Source of the DNA: Pseudomonas tohonis
Lineage (GTDB): Bacteria > Pseudomonadota > Gammaproteobacteria > Pseudomonadales > Pseudomonadaceae
Direction of reading: 5' to 3'
Length of the DNA: 64,000 nt
Assembly: GCF_012767755.2 (NCBI RefSeq)
Contig: NZ_AP023189.1
Coordinates: 1,612,001 to 1,676,000, forward strand
This document shows, piece by piece, positions 1 to 11,811 of the stretch. Under the pieces are notes generated by a model that was not told the DNA's origin, ran no database searches, and saw only the letters and a program-made list of their open reading frames with translations. Both the position numbers and the translations under genes were made by a program. The stretch's first letter is position 1. Each line of letters opens with the position of its first letter.

Positions 1-210
1 GGCTGCATGCTCGACCAGCCGGACGTGGCCAACGCCACCTACGGCATGGGCAGGCTCGCCTTCGGGCATCCCGGCGCCGGCGGCTCCATCGGTTTCGCCG
101 ATCCGGAACGCGAGGTCGCCTTCGGCTTCGTCACCAACACCCTCGGCCCCTATGTGCTGATGGACCCGCGCGCCCAGCTCCTGGCACGCACCTTCGCCGA
201 GTGCCTGTAG
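1..210 (+). CDS. Beta-lactamase-family serine hydrolase, C-terminal end (5' partial)
   Basis: The reading frame is open from the first base and stops at TAG 208-210, so only the last 69 codons are present. The segment HPGAGGSIGFADPEREVAFG is the C-terminal H-x-G-x-G-G region of class C beta-lactamase/EstB-type esterases. In these the HxG takes the place of the KTG triad, and the strand that follows lines the active site. The catalytic SxxK and YxN motifs would lie upstream, outside the window. Members are usually about 380-430 residues and act as esterases or penicillin-binding-like hydrolases; the substrate cannot be told from this fragment. Next to the OmpA lipoprotein and pdxH it fits the PAO1 PA1047 position, from memory. 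Confidence 0.8.
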   Translation, partial: GCMLDQPDVANATYGMGRLAFGHPGAGGSIGFADPEREVAFGFVTNTLGPYVLMDPRAQLLARTFAECL

Positions 211-351
211 CGGCACCGCTCGTCAGTTGAGCGCAATATCCCTTTGCGGATGAAGGGGTTGCGTCCAGAATTTCAGCTTGTACCTGAGATTGATGCGCCA
301 TCATGCGATGGCGCATCGCCTTCTCCCTTCACCTGTTATGGGGGCCCCTCC

Positions 352-1056
352 ATGAAGCTGCTCAAGTCGTCCACCTTGATCCTCTGCATGACCGTTTCCG
401 GTTGCAGCACCTTCAGCCACGACAAGCCGGCGGAACAAGCCCATGCACAGAACAGCGGCACCAGCCACTGGTGGTGGCCGTTCGGTGGCAGCGACGAGAA
501 GGTGGCCAAGGCCGAGGTGCCCAAGGTCGACGAGAAGCTGACCCAGGCCTGGCTGGACCAGTACGAGCCGCGCCTGCGCGAGGCGGTCAAGGGCAGCAAG
601 CTGGAAGTGGAGCGCCGCGACAACCTGCTGGTGGTCACCGCGCCGGTGGAAGGCTCGTTCAATCCCGATCGCCCCAGCATGCTGCTGCCCATCACCCTCG
701 GCCCCTTCAGCCGTGTCGCCAAGCTGGTGGAGGGCGATCCCAAGACCGGCGTGCTGGTCCTCGGCCATGCCGACACCTCCGGCGAGGATGCCCTCAACCG
801 CAAGCTCAGCCAGGAGCGCGCCCAGGCGGTGGCGGCGATCTTCCGCCTCAGCGGCCTGCAGCGTGATCGCCTGTCGCTCAAGGGCGTCGGTTCCGACATG
901 CCCCGCGCGGCCAACGACAGCAAGGACGGGCGTTCCCTGAACCGCCGCGTGGAGATCCTCCTCACCCCGCAGGACACCCTGGTGGCCCTGCTGGCCCGCT
1001 ACAACCAGCCACCGAAGGTCGCCCAGCAGGTGGTTGCGGCAGATCAAGGAAAATGA
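352..1056 (+). CDS. OmpA-family outer-membrane lipoprotein
   Basis: A 234-residue protein. Residues 1-18 form a lipoprotein signal with lipobox V-S-G-C, so Cys18 should be acylated and the protein anchored in the outer membrane. Residues about 130-225 form an OmpA-C/peptidoglycan-binding domain, recognisable from GHADTSG, then LSQERAQAV, GVGSDMP and the closing NRRVEILL. Such domains hold the outer membrane to the peptidoglycan. I chose ATG 352 rather than the in-frame ATG at 244 because it places the signal peptide at the N-terminus; no strong Shine-Dalgarno is visible. The region from 30 to 130 has a Trp-rich stretch (SHWWWPFGG) of unknown role. It is transcribed toward pdxH, 45 bp away. 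Confidence 0.85.
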   Translation: MKLLKSSTLILCMTVSGCSTFSHDKPAEQAHAQNSGTSHWWWPFGGSDEKVAKAEVPKVDEKLTQAWLDQYEPRLREAVKGSKLEVERRDNLLVVTAPVEGSFNPDRPSMLLPITLGPFSRVAKLVEGDPKTGVLVLGHADTSGEDALNRKLSQERAQAVAAIFRLSGLQRDRLSLKGVGSDMPRAANDSKDGRSLNRRVEILLTPQDTLVALLARYNQPPKVAQQVVAADQGK

Positions 1057-1101
1057 GCCTTCCTTGGGTAAGCTAGGGCTTTCCTTTTCCAGGACGCCGT
1101 G

Positions 1102-1749
1102 ATGACCCAGACCCTCGCCGACATGCGCCGCGACTACACCCGCGACGGCCTCAGCGAAGCCCAGGCTCCCGAGGAGCCCTTCGCCCTCTTCCAGCAGTGG
1201 TTCGGCGATGCGGTGAAGACCGAGCAGCTGCCGGTCGAGCCCAACGCCATGACCCTGGCGACCGTCGATGCCGACGGTCGACCGCACTGCCGGGTGCTCC
1301 TGCTCAAGGGGCTCGATGCGCGCGGCTTCACCTTCTTCAGCAATTATGAGAGCGCCAAGGGCGAGCAGCTCGCGGCCCGTCCCTTCGCCGCCATGACCTT
1401 CTTCTGGCCCAGCCTGGAGCGGCAGGTACGCATCGAGGGCCGTGTCGAGCGGGTCACCCCGGAAGAGTCCGATGCCTATTTCCAGGTGCGCCCCCTGGGC
1501 AGCCGCATCGGCGCCTGGGCCTCGCCGCAGAGCCGGGTGATCGCCGACCGTGCCGAGCTGGAGCAGCTCCTCGCCGAGACCGAGCGGCGCTTCCTCAACC
1601 TGGCGCCCACCTGCCCGCCGCACTGGGGCGGCTACCGCCTGCTGCCCGAACGCGTCGAGTTCTGGCAAGGCCGTCCGAGCCGCCTGCACGACCGCCTCAA
1701 CTACCGCCTCGTCGACGGCCGGTGGATGTTCGAACGCCTCGCCCCCTGA
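1102..1749 (+). CDS. pdxH: Pyridoxamine/pyridoxine 5'-phosphate oxidase
   Basis: A 215-residue FMN enzyme that oxidises pyridoxamine- or pyridoxine-5'-phosphate to pyridoxal phosphate, the last step of vitamin B6 synthesis and salvage, in the cytosol. Visible family marks are the N-terminal [10 protein letters not shown], the FMN-binding [19 protein letters not shown], the PLP-site region [13 protein letters not shown], and the C-terminal RLHDRLNY followed by W..ERLAP. The length equals the usual gamma-proteobacterial enzyme. ATG 1102 directly follows an in-frame GTG at 1099; I prefer the ATG, with AGGA at 1091-1094 as ribosome-binding site. It appears complete and ordinary. Confidence 0.96.
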   Translation: MTQTLADMRRDYTRDGLSEAQAPEEPFALFQQWFGDAVKTEQLPVEPNAMTLATVDADGRPHCRVLLLKGLDARGFTFFSNYESAKGEQLAARPFAAMTFFWPSLERQVRIEGRVERVTPEESDAYFQVRPLGSRIGAWASPQSRVIADRAELEQLLAETERRFLNLAPTCPPHWGGYRLLPERVEFWQGRPSRLHDRLNYRLVDGRWMFERLAP

Positions 1750-1808
1750 GGCTTTCCCGGGCGGCGTAGCCGCCCTGTAGACTGGCGGCTTCCCCAGGAG
1801 GCCGCCCC

Positions 1809-2963
1809 ATGCTCGAACTCGACTCCACCCTGGCGCAGCACATCGTCGACCGCGCCATGGCCATCCTTCCGCACAACATCAATGTCATGGATGCCCAGGG
1901 CATGATCATCGGCAGCGGCGACCCGCTGCGCATTCACACCCGCCACGAGGGCGCCCAGCTGGTGTTGGCCAACCGCCGCGTGGTGGAGATCGACGAACAG
2001 GCCGCCGCCTGCCTGCGGGGCGTGCGCCCCGGGGTGAACCTGCCGCTGTTCCATGCCGAGCGACTGATCGGCGTGCTTGGTATCACCGGCGAGCCGGATA
2101 CGGTGCGCCCTTATGCCGAACTGGTGCGCATGGCCGCGGAAATGCTGGTGGAGCAGCGCCAGCTGCAGGCCGAGCGGCACTGGCAGCGTCACCAGCTGGA
2201 CGCCTGGCTGAACCAGCTCGCCGACCCACGGACCGACCTGGTGCAACTGGCCGCCGAGGCCGAGCGCATCGGCCTGCAACTGCCCTGGAGGCAGCAGGTC
2301 TGCGTGCTGGAGCTGATGGAGGAGGGCGACCCGGCGGAACGACGGGCGCGGGTCCTGGATGGGCTGGCCCGGCAGGGGATGCTGGGTGCGGCATTGTCCG
2401 CCCGTGAACTGATCTGCTGCCGGCCCTACAGCGCCGAGCGCGATGACGATACCTGGCTGGCCCAGGCCGACGAACGTGGCTGGGGCATCGCCCGCCTGTG
2501 CATCAGCGACCCCCAGGCCGGCATCGGTGACCTGCGCGAAGCCGCCCTGGCGACCCGGTCGCTGCATGCCTTCGCCCGTGCCTGCCGAGCGCAGCAGCGC
2601 ATCTTCCACCTGGAGGAGCACCGGCTGTCGACGCTGCTGTTCAGCCAGCGCAGCAACTGGCTGCTACGGCGCTGGCTCGGCCCGCTGCAGGCGCTGGTCG
2701 ATGCGGATGACGACGGCGTGCTGTGTCGCACCCTGCAGTGTTGGCGCGAGCACGATGGGCACGGCAATGCCTGTGCCCAGGCCCTCGGCATTCACCGCAA
2801 CACCTTGCGCTACCGGCTGGAGCGCATCGCCGAACTGGTAGGGCTGGAGCGCCCGCGTCACGACCAGTTGCTGTTGCTCGGCCTGGGGCTGGACCTGCTG
2901 GGCTGGCCCAAGGTCGATTGTGCGAATGCACGGATGGGTGGCATCGAAGACGCTGTCCGTTAG
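1809..2963 (+). CDS. cdaR: CdaR-family sugar-diacid/glycerate transcriptional regulator
   Basis: A 384-residue regulator. Residues about 5-135 match the putative sugar-diacid recognition domain (LAQHIVDRAMAILPHNINVM; HTRHEGAQLVL). Residues about 310-370 are the PucR/CdaR-type helix-turn-helix (ALGIHRNTLRYRLERIAELV). In E. coli CdaR activates the galactarate/glucarate/glycerate genes in response to glycerate or related acids. Here it lies directly upstream of a GntP permease and glycerate kinase on the same strand, so it very likely activates them. A weak inverted repeat TGCGC-N8-GCGCA in the gap to the permease gene (2964-3049) is a possible binding site. The exact effector is inferred. Confidence 0.88.
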   Translation: MLELDSTLAQHIVDRAMAILPHNINVMDAQGMIIGSGDPLRIHTRHEGAQLVLANRRVVEIDEQAAACLRGVRPGVNLPLFHAERLIGVLGITGEPDTVRPYAELVRMAAEMLVEQRQLQAERHWQRHQLDAWLNQLADPRTDLVQLAAEAERIGLQLPWRQQVCVLELMEEGDPAERRARVLDGLARQGMLGAALSARELICCRPYSAERDDDTWLAQADERGWGIARLCISDPQAGIGDLREAALATRSLHAFARACRAQQRIFHLEEHRLSTLLFSQRSNWLLRRWLGPLQALVDADDDGVLCRTLQCWREHDGHGNACAQALGIHRNTLRYRLERIAELVGLERPRHDQLLLLGLGLDLLGWPKVDCANARMGGIEDAVR

Positions 2964-3049
2964 GTCGTATGCATAAGGCTATTGCGCTCGGGATCGCGCA
3001 GAATCGGGCGGCTATCCGGCATCCATAACAACAACTAAGGAGTCCGCAC

Positions 3050-4408
3050 ATGGGCCTGGTCCTAATCCTGGTGGCGTTGATCGCCTTCATCGTGCTGTCC
3101 ACCACCCGCTTCAAACTGCATCCCTTCCTTGCGCTGCTCGCCGCGGCCTTCATCGCCGGCTTCGCCTACCAGGTCCCCACCGGCGAGATCGTCAAGACCA
3201 TCACCACCGGCTTCGGCAGCATCCTCGGCTACATCGGCATCGTCATCGTCCTGGGCACCGTCATCGGCGTGATCCTCGAGCGCAGCGGCGCGGCCATCAC
3301 CATGGCCGAGACGGTCATCCGCCTGCTGGGTGAACGCTTCCCCACCCTGACCATGTCGATCATCGGCTACCTGGTGTCCATCCCGGTGTTCTGCGACTCG
3401 GGCTTCGTCATCCTCAATTCGCTGAAGAACGCCCTGGCGGCACGCATGCGTGTCTCCACCGTGGCCATGAGCGTGGCGCTGGCCACCGGCCTCTACGCCA
3501 CCCACACCTTCGTGCCGCCCACCCCCGGCCCCATCGCCGCCGCAGGGAACCTCGGCCTGGATGCCAGCCTCGGGCTGGTGATCGCCGTCGGCCTGGTGGT
3601 GGCGCTGGCTACCGCCCTGGCGGGCATGTGGTGGGCCAACCGCTTCATCGGTCGCGAGGTGCAGCTGGAGGACGACCACCTGCCGCTGTCGGCGGACCAG
3701 GACTTCGCCGCGCTGCGTGCCGGCTACGGCAAGCTGCCCAGCGCCTTCCAGGCCTTCGCGCCGATCTTCGTGCCCATCCTGCTGATCTGCCTGGGCTCCA
3801 TCGCCGCGTTCCCCGCCAAGCCCTTCGGCAGCGGCACCGTCTTCGGCCTGCTGAGCTTCCTCGGCCAGCCGGTGGTGGCCCTGCTGGTGGGGGTTGCCCT
3901 GGCCTGCACGCTGCTCAAGAGCGAGGACAAGCGCAAGGAGTTCCACGATCACGTGGTGGAGGGCATCGTGTCCGCCGCGCCCATCCTGCTGATCACCGGT
4001 GCCGGTGGCGCGTTCGGCGCCATGCTCAAGGTCACCCCGCTGGGCGACTACCTCGGCAGCACCCTGTCAGCGCTGGGCATCGGCCTGTTCATGCCCTTCG
4101 TGGTCGCCGCCGCGCTGAAGACCGCGCAAGGCTCGACCACCGTGGCGCTGGTCACCACTTCCGCCCTGGTGGCGCCGCTGCTCGGCCAGCTGGGCCTGGA
4201 CAGCGAGATGGGGCGCGTGCTCACCGTGATGGCCATCGGTGCGGGCGCCATGACCGTGTCCCACGCCAACGACAGCTTCTTCTGGGTGGTGACCCAGTTC
4301 AGCCGCATGCCGGTGTCCCTGGCCTACCGTGCGCAGACCCTGGCGACCCTGGTGCAGGGCATCGTCGGCATGCTCGTCACCTGGCTGCTCAGCCTGATCC
4401 TGCTCTGA
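3050..4408 (+). CDS. GntP-family organic-acid:proton symporter (gluconate/glycerate permease)
   Basis: A 452-residue inner-membrane protein made almost wholly of hydrophobic segments, about 12-14 helices. Family marks are IPVFCDSGFVILNSLKNALA and THTFVPPTPGPIAAA in the middle and GSTTVALVTTSALVAPLL and MTVSHANDSFFWVVTQFS near the end, all characteristic of GntP/GntT/YgbN permeases. These take up gluconate, fructuronate or related sugar acids with protons. Position between a CdaR-type regulator and glycerate kinase suggests glycerate or a sugar diacid as substrate. A good Shine-Dalgarno (AAGGAG, 3037-3042) precedes ATG 3050. The kinase start is 51 bp downstream, so the two are probably co-transcribed. 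Confidence 0.93.
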   Translation: MGLVLILVALIAFIVLSTTRFKLHPFLALLAAAFIAGFAYQVPTGEIVKTITTGFGSILGYIGIVIVLGTVIGVILERSGAAITMAETVIRLLGERFPTLTMSIIGYLVSIPVFCDSGFVILNSLKNALAARMRVSTVAMSVALATGLYATHTFVPPTPGPIAAAGNLGLDASLGLVIAVGLVVALATALAGMWWANRFIGREVQLEDDHLPLSADQDFAALRAGYGKLPSAFQAFAPIFVPILLICLGSIAAFPAKPFGSGTVFGLLSFLGQPVVALLVGVALACTLLKSEDKRKEFHDHVVEGIVSAAPILLITGAGGAFGAMLKVTPLGDYLGSTLSALGIGLFMPFVVAAALKTAQGSTTVALVTTSALVAPLLGQLGLDSEMGRVLTVMAIGAGAMTVSHANDSFFWVVTQFSRMPVSLAYRAQTLATLVQGIVGMLVTWLLSLILL

Positions 4409-4459
4409 CCGCAGTACTGCCCGGAGCCTGGTGCTCCGGGCCCATCCCGAGGTAACCCG

Positions 4460-5608
4460 ATGAAGATTGTGATTGCCCCCGACTCCTTCAAGGAAAGCCT
4501 GAGCGCGCCCGACGTGGCTGCCGCCATCGGGCGCGGCTGGACGTCGGTGCACCCGGCCGCACAGGTACTGCTGCGCCCCATGGCCGACGGCGGGGAGGGC
4601 ACGGTTGATGCCGTGCTCGCGGCCACGGGCGGCGAGCGCCGCACGGCCATCGTGCGGGGGCCGCTGGGGGACGGCGTCGAGGCGCACTGGGGCTGGCTGG
4701 GGGAGGGCGGCGCGATCATCGAGATGGCCGCCGCCAGCGGCTTGCACCGGGTGCCCCAGGCCGAGCGGGATGCCACCCGCACTTGCAGTTTCGGTACCGG
4801 TGAGCTGATCCGCGAGGCTTTGGACGCCGGCGCGACGCGCATCACCCTGGGCCTCGGCGGCAGCGCCACCAACGATGGCGGCGCCGGGCTGCTGCGGGCA
4901 CTCGGGCTGCGTCTGCTGGACGCGGATGGCGAGGAGCTGGCGCCCGGTGGCGCCGCATTGGCGGGGCTGGCATGCATCGATCGCAGCGGCATCGATCCAC
5001 GCCTCGCAGGTGTCGCGTTCGATGTGGCGGCGGATGTGGACAACCCGCTCTGCGGCCCTCGCGGCGCCTCCCATGTCTTCGGCCCGCAGAAGGGGGCGAG
5101 CCCGGCGCAGGTCGAGGCGTTGGACGCAGCCCTGCAGCGCTATGCCGATGTCGTGGCCGCCGAACTGGGCGAGGATCACAGCCGCCAACCGGGTGTCGGC
5201 GCGGCCGGTGGGTTGGGCTTCGCCGCGCGGGCCTTCCTCGGCGCACGTTTCCGTCCCGGCATCGAACTGGTGGCCGAGCTGGCCGGGTTGGCCGAGGCAG
5301 TGGTCGGTGCCGACCTGGTGATCACCGGGGAGGGGCGCCTGGATGCCCAGAGCCTGCACGGCAAGACGCCGGTGGGCGTGGCGCGTATCGCGCGCGCTGC
5401 CGGCGTCCCGGTGATCGCCCTGGCGGGCAGCCTGGGGGAGGGCTACCCGCGTCTGCGCGAGGCGGGCATCGAGGCGGCCTTCAGCCTGGTGCCCGGGCCG
5501 ATGACGCTGGATCGGGCGATGGCCGTGGCCGCCGGGGAACTGGAAGCACGCAGCGCCGACATCGCCCGGCTCTGGGCGCTGGCGGCGCGCAGTCAGGCGC
5601 CGGGGTAA
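4460..5608 (+). CDS. garK: Glycerate 2-kinase (GarK/GlxK family)
   Basis: A 382-residue enzyme that phosphorylates D-glycerate with ATP to 2-phosphoglycerate, moving glycerate into lower glycolysis. It belongs to the type-2 glycerate kinase family: N-terminal IAPDSFKESLSAPDVAAAI, then MADGGEGTVDAV, the loop TLGLGGSATNDGGAGLL, and C-terminal ITGEGRLDAQSLHGKTPVGV, all highly conserved there. The length is normal (about 380). It is the last gene of the cdaR-permease-kinase unit. The 3' end overlaps by 16 bp the end of the convergent small membrane-protein gene. The partner enzymes that make glycerate (tartronate-semialdehyde reductase and hydroxypyruvate isomerase) are encoded 20 kb away at 25.2-26.9 kb. 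Confidence 0.95.
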   Translation: MKIVIAPDSFKESLSAPDVAAAIGRGWTSVHPAAQVLLRPMADGGEGTVDAVLAATGGERRTAIVRGPLGDGVEAHWGWLGEGGAIIEMAAASGLHRVPQAERDATRTCSFGTGELIREALDAGATRITLGLGGSATNDGGAGLLRALGLRLLDADGEELAPGGAALAGLACIDRSGIDPRLAGVAFDVAADVDNPLCGPRGASHVFGPQKGASPAQVEALDAALQRYADVVAAELGEDHSRQPGVGAAGGLGFAARAFLGARFRPGIELVAELAGLAEAVVGADLVITGEGRLDAQSLHGKTPVGVARIARAAGVPVIALAGSLGEGYPRLREAGIEAAFSLVPGPMTLDRAMAVAAGELEARSADIARLWALAARSQAPG

Positions 5609-5829
5609 CGCTGCGCGGCCTGTTCGAGCCAGGCGGGCAGGTCCTTGCGCTTCACGCCCTCACGACGCGCGGCCTGCAGTTGGTCGAGCATGTAGTCGCG
5701 GCGCCCGGCATCCGCCCCGGCGAGCGACAGCGCCAGGTCGCGATCCATCCAGCGCTTGATGCGCACGTAGATCCACCAGTGGAAGTACAGCCCCGCTGCG
5801 GTGGTGACGACGATGATGAAATAATCCAT
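5593..5829 (-). CDS. Small conserved membrane-anchored protein, function unknown
   Basis: A 78-residue protein with one N-terminal transmembrane segment (residues about 2-20, FIIVVTTAAGLYFHWWIYV) followed by a charged cytoplasmic-type tail rich in Arg, Asp and Leu (RIKRWMDRDLALSLAG; LDQLQAARREGVKRKD). I believe it is a family conserved in Pseudomonas at this position, but I assign no function. It is convergent with glycerate kinase, sharing 16 bp of 3' sequence. Codon use is typical of the neighbours, which supports it as a real gene. Confidence 0.7.
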   Translation of the reverse strand: MDYFIIVVTTAAGLYFHWWIYVRIKRWMDRDLALSLAGADAGRRDYMLDQLQAARREGVKRKDLPAWLEQAAQRYPGA

Positions 5830-5987
5830 GAACTACCCTTGCTCTGGCGGCACCCGGGCGCTTCGGCGTTGTCCGAGTGAGGAGTCTGTATGGAAACTGA
5901 ACGGGTCGGCAGTTTGTTCAGGCGCCGGGTGACAGTTTCCGCAGCTGCGGAGTCTAATGGACGAGCATCCAATCTGGAGGAAATGCT

Positions 5988-6452
5988 ATGCGTAAATCCG
6001 TTCTGCTAGTCGCTTCGTTCTCTGCGGTAGCGATGCTTCTGGGCGGCTGTCAGTCGAGCCTGACCGGAGACACCTATTCGCGCGACGAAGCACGTCAGGT
6101 GCAGACCGTGCGCATGGGCACCATCGAGTCGCTGCGTCCGGTGAAGATCGAAGGCACCAAGACCCCGATCGGCGCAGGTGCCGGTGCGGTCGTTGGTGGC
6201 GTCGGCGGCAGCGCCATCGGTGGCGGGCGTGGCAGCGTGGTGGCGGCGGTTATCGGCGCGGTCGCCGGCGGCCTGCTGGGTGCCGCGACCGAGGAAGGCC
6301 TGACCCGTACCCAGGGCGTCGAGATCACCGTTCGCGAGGACGATGGCTCCATGCGTGCCTATGTACAGGAAGTGCAGGAAAACGAAATCTTCCGTGTAGG
6401 CGAGCGCGTGCGCATCATGACCGTCAACGGTACCAGCCGCGTCTCCCACTGA
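5988..6452 (+). CDS. slyB: Glycine-zipper (SlyB-like) outer-membrane lipoprotein
   Basis: A 154-residue lipoprotein. The signal ends in lipobox L-G-G-C with Cys at residue 21. Residues about 57-103 are a glycine-zipper 2TM domain (repeated GAGAGAVVGGVGGSAIGGG and IGAVAGGLLGAATEEG), which forms two tightly packed helices in the membrane. The C-terminal part carries ITVREDDGS and FRVGERVRIM, typical of SlyB/Pcp-type proteins. SlyB family members help keep outer-membrane integrity under stress and are often PhoPQ-controlled. It has its own AGGAGG-like ribosome-binding site (GGAGGAA before ATG) and is followed by a long hairpin (6511-6560). Synteny matches PAO1 PA1053, from memory. Confidence 0.88.
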   Translation: MRKSVLLVASFSAVAMLLGGCQSSLTGDTYSRDEARQVQTVRMGTIESLRPVKIEGTKTPIGAGAGAVVGGVGGSAIGGGRGSVVAAVIGAVAGGLLGAATEEGLTRTQGVEITVREDDGSMRAYVQEVQENEIFRVGERVRIMTVNGTSRVSH

Positions 6453-6510
6453 TCCCGGTTCGCCCGCCACGGGCGAATCCTCCCCGTTTCGTCTCTACTC
6501 TCCCGTGCCA

Positions 6511-6560
6511 CCTCCGGAAGAGGGGGGCCGCGCAGCAATGCGCATCGCCTCTTCCGGAGG
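6511..6560 (+). terminator. Long compound stem-loop after the SlyB-like gene
   Basis: A perfect 13-bp outer stem (CCTCCGGAAGAGG 6511-6523 with its complement 6548-6560) encloses a second perfect 5-bp stem (GCGCA 6530-6534 / TGCGC 6539-6543) capped by a GCAA tetraloop. Downstream lies a broken T-rich run (GCTTTTGCTAGTTTTTT). It most likely terminates the lipoprotein transcript ahead of the antiporter operon. Confidence 0.65.
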
Positions 6561-6687
6561 CGGCGGGCTTTTGCTAGTTTTTTGAAATAATTCAATGCAT
6601 GTTCGGCAATCGATAGTTATGGATAATCGTCGAGTTTCGCCACGCCGGTCCTCAGCGCTGGACGAGGCCAAGTAAGGAGGATCATCG

Positions 6688-9482
<2,795 letters not shown>

Positions 9483-9483
<1 letters not shown>

Positions 9484-9815
9484 TGGAGGCCCTGTTCGCC
9501 GTCACCCTTGGCCTGCTCACCGCCAGCGGCATCTACCTGCTGCTGCGTGCTCGCACCTTTCCCGTGGTGCTGGGGCTGACCCTGCTGTCCTACGCCGTCA
9601 ACCTGTTCCTCTTCGCCATGGGGCGCCTCGCCGGCGACGCCGCGGTGATCGGCAGCGGCGGGCAATACGCCGACCCGCTGCCCCAGGCGCTGGTGCTCAC
9701 CGCCATCGTCATCGGCTTCGCCATGACCGCCTTCGTGGTGACCCTGGCGCTGCGCGGCGTGGGGGAGCTGGGCAACGACCACGTGGATGGCCGCGCGGAC
9801 GGGGAGGGGCGATGA
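9483..9815 (+). CDS. shaC: Na+/H+ antiporter subunit C (MnhC/MrpC)
   Basis: A 110-residue membrane protein with three hydrophobic helices, homologous to NuoK and MrpC (LRARTFPVVLGLTLLSYAVN; DPLPQALVLTAIVIGFAMTA, the highly conserved MrpC segment). It is one of the membrane subunits of the hetero-oligomeric cation/proton antiporter. Start and stop overlap the genes on both sides (TGATG with shaA, ATGA with shaD), so it is fully embedded in the operon and translationally coupled. Confidence 0.95.
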
Positions 9816-11314
9816 GTCACCTGTCCATCCTGCCGATCCTGATCCCGATGTTCGCCGGGGCGCTGCTGCTGATGCTGCCGTCCCTGGAGCGGCTCAAGCG
9901 CGCCATCTCGGTCATCGCCACCCTGGCCCTGGTGCCGCTGGCGCTGCTGCTGATGGCCCGCGCCGACGACGGCCAGCTGCAGGTCTACGCCCTGGGCGGC
10001 TGGCAGCCGCCGTTCGGCATCGTCCTGCTGCTCGATCGCCTCGCGGCGCTGATGCTGCTGGCCACCGCCGTGCTCGGCAGTGCCGTGGTGCTCTATGCGG
10101 TGCGTGGCGACGACCGTCGCGGCCTGCGCTTCCACGCGCTGCTGCAACTCCAGCTGCTGGGCATCAACGGCGCCTTCATGACCGGCGACCTGTTCAACCT
10201 CTTCGTGTTCTTCGAGATCATGCTGATCGCCTCCTATGCGCTGCTGTTCCACGGCGGCGGCGCGGAGCGGGTGCGTGCCGGGCTGCACTACGTGGTGCTC
10301 AACCTGGTGGGCTCGGCCTTCTTCCTGATCGCGATCGGCGTGCTCTATGGCGTCACCGGCACCCTGAACATGAGCGATCTTTCCGCCAAGGTGGCCCAGG
10401 CCGATGCCGACAGCGCATCGTTGCTGGCCGCCGCCGGCCTGCTCCTGCTGGTGGTCTTCGCCCTCAAGGCCGCGCTCCTGCCGCTGCACTTCTGGCTGCC
10501 GCGTGCCTATTCGGCCGCCAGCGCGCCGGTGGCGGCGCTGTTCGCGATCATGACCAAGGTCGGCGTCTACTCCATCGTGCGCATCTACCTGCTGGTGTTC
10601 GGCACCGGGGCCGGCGAACTGGCGGACCTCGCCCTCGCCTGGCTCTGGCCCCTGGCCCTGGGGACCATGGCGCTTGCGGCGATCGGCGCCCTCGCCGCCA
10701 CCCGCCTGCCGGCGCTGGTGGCCTACCTGGTGCTGCTCTCCGCCGGCACGCTGCTGGCCGCCGTCGCGCTGGGCACGCCCGAATCCCTGGCGGCGGCGCT
10801 GTTCTACCTGCTGCACAGCACCTGGGTGGCGGGCGGGATGTTCCTGCTCGCCGACCTGATCGCCCGTCAGCGCGGCGACAAGGCCGGCCTGCTGGTGCAA
10901 GGGCCGGCGTTGATGAACCCGCACCTGCTGGGCGGCGCCTTCTTCTTCGGCGCCATCGCCGTGGCCGGCCTACCGCCACTGTCCGGTTTCATCGGCAAGG
11001 TGCTGCTGCTCAAGGCGGTGGCGCCTGGCGTGCAGGCGGCGCTGCTGTGGTCGTTGCTGCTCGGTGGCAGCCTGCTCTGCCTGGTCGCCCTCAGCCGCGC
11101 CGGCAGCACACTGTTCTGGCGGGTAGGCAACGACGTGCTGGGCAGCGCCGAGCTGGACCGTGGCCGCCTGCTGGCGACCTTCGCGCTGCTCGCCACCGCC
11201 CTGCTGCTGGTGGCCTTCGCCGCGCCGCTGCTCGATTACGTGCAGGCCACCGCCGTGCAGCTGCATGACGTCGACCTCTACCGGCAGGTGAGCCTGCCAG
11301 GAGCGACGCCATGA
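9812..11314 (+). CDS. shaD: Na+/H+ antiporter subunit D (MnhD/MrpD)
   Basis: A 500-residue polytopic protein of the NuoM/NuoN/MrpD proton-translocating family. Marks are the segment LFNLFVFFEIMLIASYALL with the conserved glutamate, and ALKAALLPLHFWLPRAYSAA with the lysine and HFWLP motif shared with complex I subunits. MrpD and MrpA are thought to form the proton and cation paths of the antiporter. ATG lies in an ATGA overlap with shaC, and its stop overlaps the shaE start by 4 bp. The predicted length is normal. Confidence 0.95.
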   Translation: MSHLSILPILIPMFAGALLLMLPSLERLKRAISVIATLALVPLALLLMARADDGQLQVYALGGWQPPFGIVLLLDRLAALMLLATAVLGSAVVLYAVRGDDRRGLRFHALLQLQLLGINGAFMTGDLFNLFVFFEIMLIASYALLFHGGGAERVRAGLHYVVLNLVGSAFFLIAIGVLYGVTGTLNMSDLSAKVAQADADSASLLAAAGLLLLVVFALKAALLPLHFWLPRAYSAASAPVAALFAIMTKVGVYSIVRIYLLVFGTGAGELADLALAWLWPLALGTMALAAIGALAATRLPALVAYLVLLSAGTLLAAVALGTPESLAAALFYLLHSTWVAGGMFLLADLIARQRGDKAGLLVQGPALMNPHLLGGAFFFGAIAVAGLPPLSGFIGKVLLLKAVAPGVQAALLWSLLLGGSLLCLVALSRAGSTLFWRVGNDVLGSAELDRGRLLATFALLATALLLVAFAAPLLDYVQATAVQLHDVDLYRQVSLPGATP

Positions 11315-11811
11315 TCCGTCGCCTCCTGCCCCATCCGACCATGAGCCTGCTGTTGCTGCTGGTGTGGCTGCTGCTGGTCGACTCCGTCGCCCTCGGCCAC
11401 TGGCTGCTGGGCGGCCTGCTCGGCGTGGCCATCCCGTTGCTGTGCAACCCGTTGATGATCGAGCGCCCCCGCGAATGGCACCCGACCCTGCTGGTGCGTT
11501 TCGTGCTGCTGGTGATGTGGGACATCCTGGTGGCCAACTTCCAAGTCGCGCGCCAGACCCTGGGCCCGCTGCACAGGCTGCGCCCGGCCTTCGTCGAGGT
11601 GCCCATCGACCTGGACAACGAGATGGCCATCAGCATGCTGGTGTGCGTGGTCTCGCTGACCCCGGGCTCGGTCTCCGCCGACCTCTCGGCGGACCGCCGG
11701 ACCCTGCTGGTGCACGCCCTCGACGTGCCGGACGAGGCGGCGCTGATCGCCGAGATCAAGTCGCGCTACGAGGCGCCCCTGAAGGAGGTCTTCCCATGCT
11801 CGCCTACGTGA
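11311..11811 (+). CDS. shaE: Na+/H+ antiporter subunit E (MnhE/MrpE)
   Basis: A 166-residue protein with two or three N-terminal transmembrane helices and a C-terminal cytoplasmic domain. It carries the MrpE family segments VEVPIDLDNEMAISMLVCVV and SLTPGSVSADLSADRRTLLVH. MrpE is needed for assembly or full activity of the Mrp complex rather than for the ion path itself. It starts within the ATGA overlap with shaD and runs 16 bp into shaF. Confidence 0.95.
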   Translation: MIRRLLPHPTMSLLLLLVWLLLVDSVALGHWLLGGLLGVAIPLLCNPLMIERPREWHPTLLVRFVLLVMWDILVANFQVARQTLGPLHRLRPAFVEVPIDLDNEMAISMLVCVVSLTPGSVSADLSADRRTLLVHALDVPDEAALIAEIKSRYEAPLKEVFPCSPT

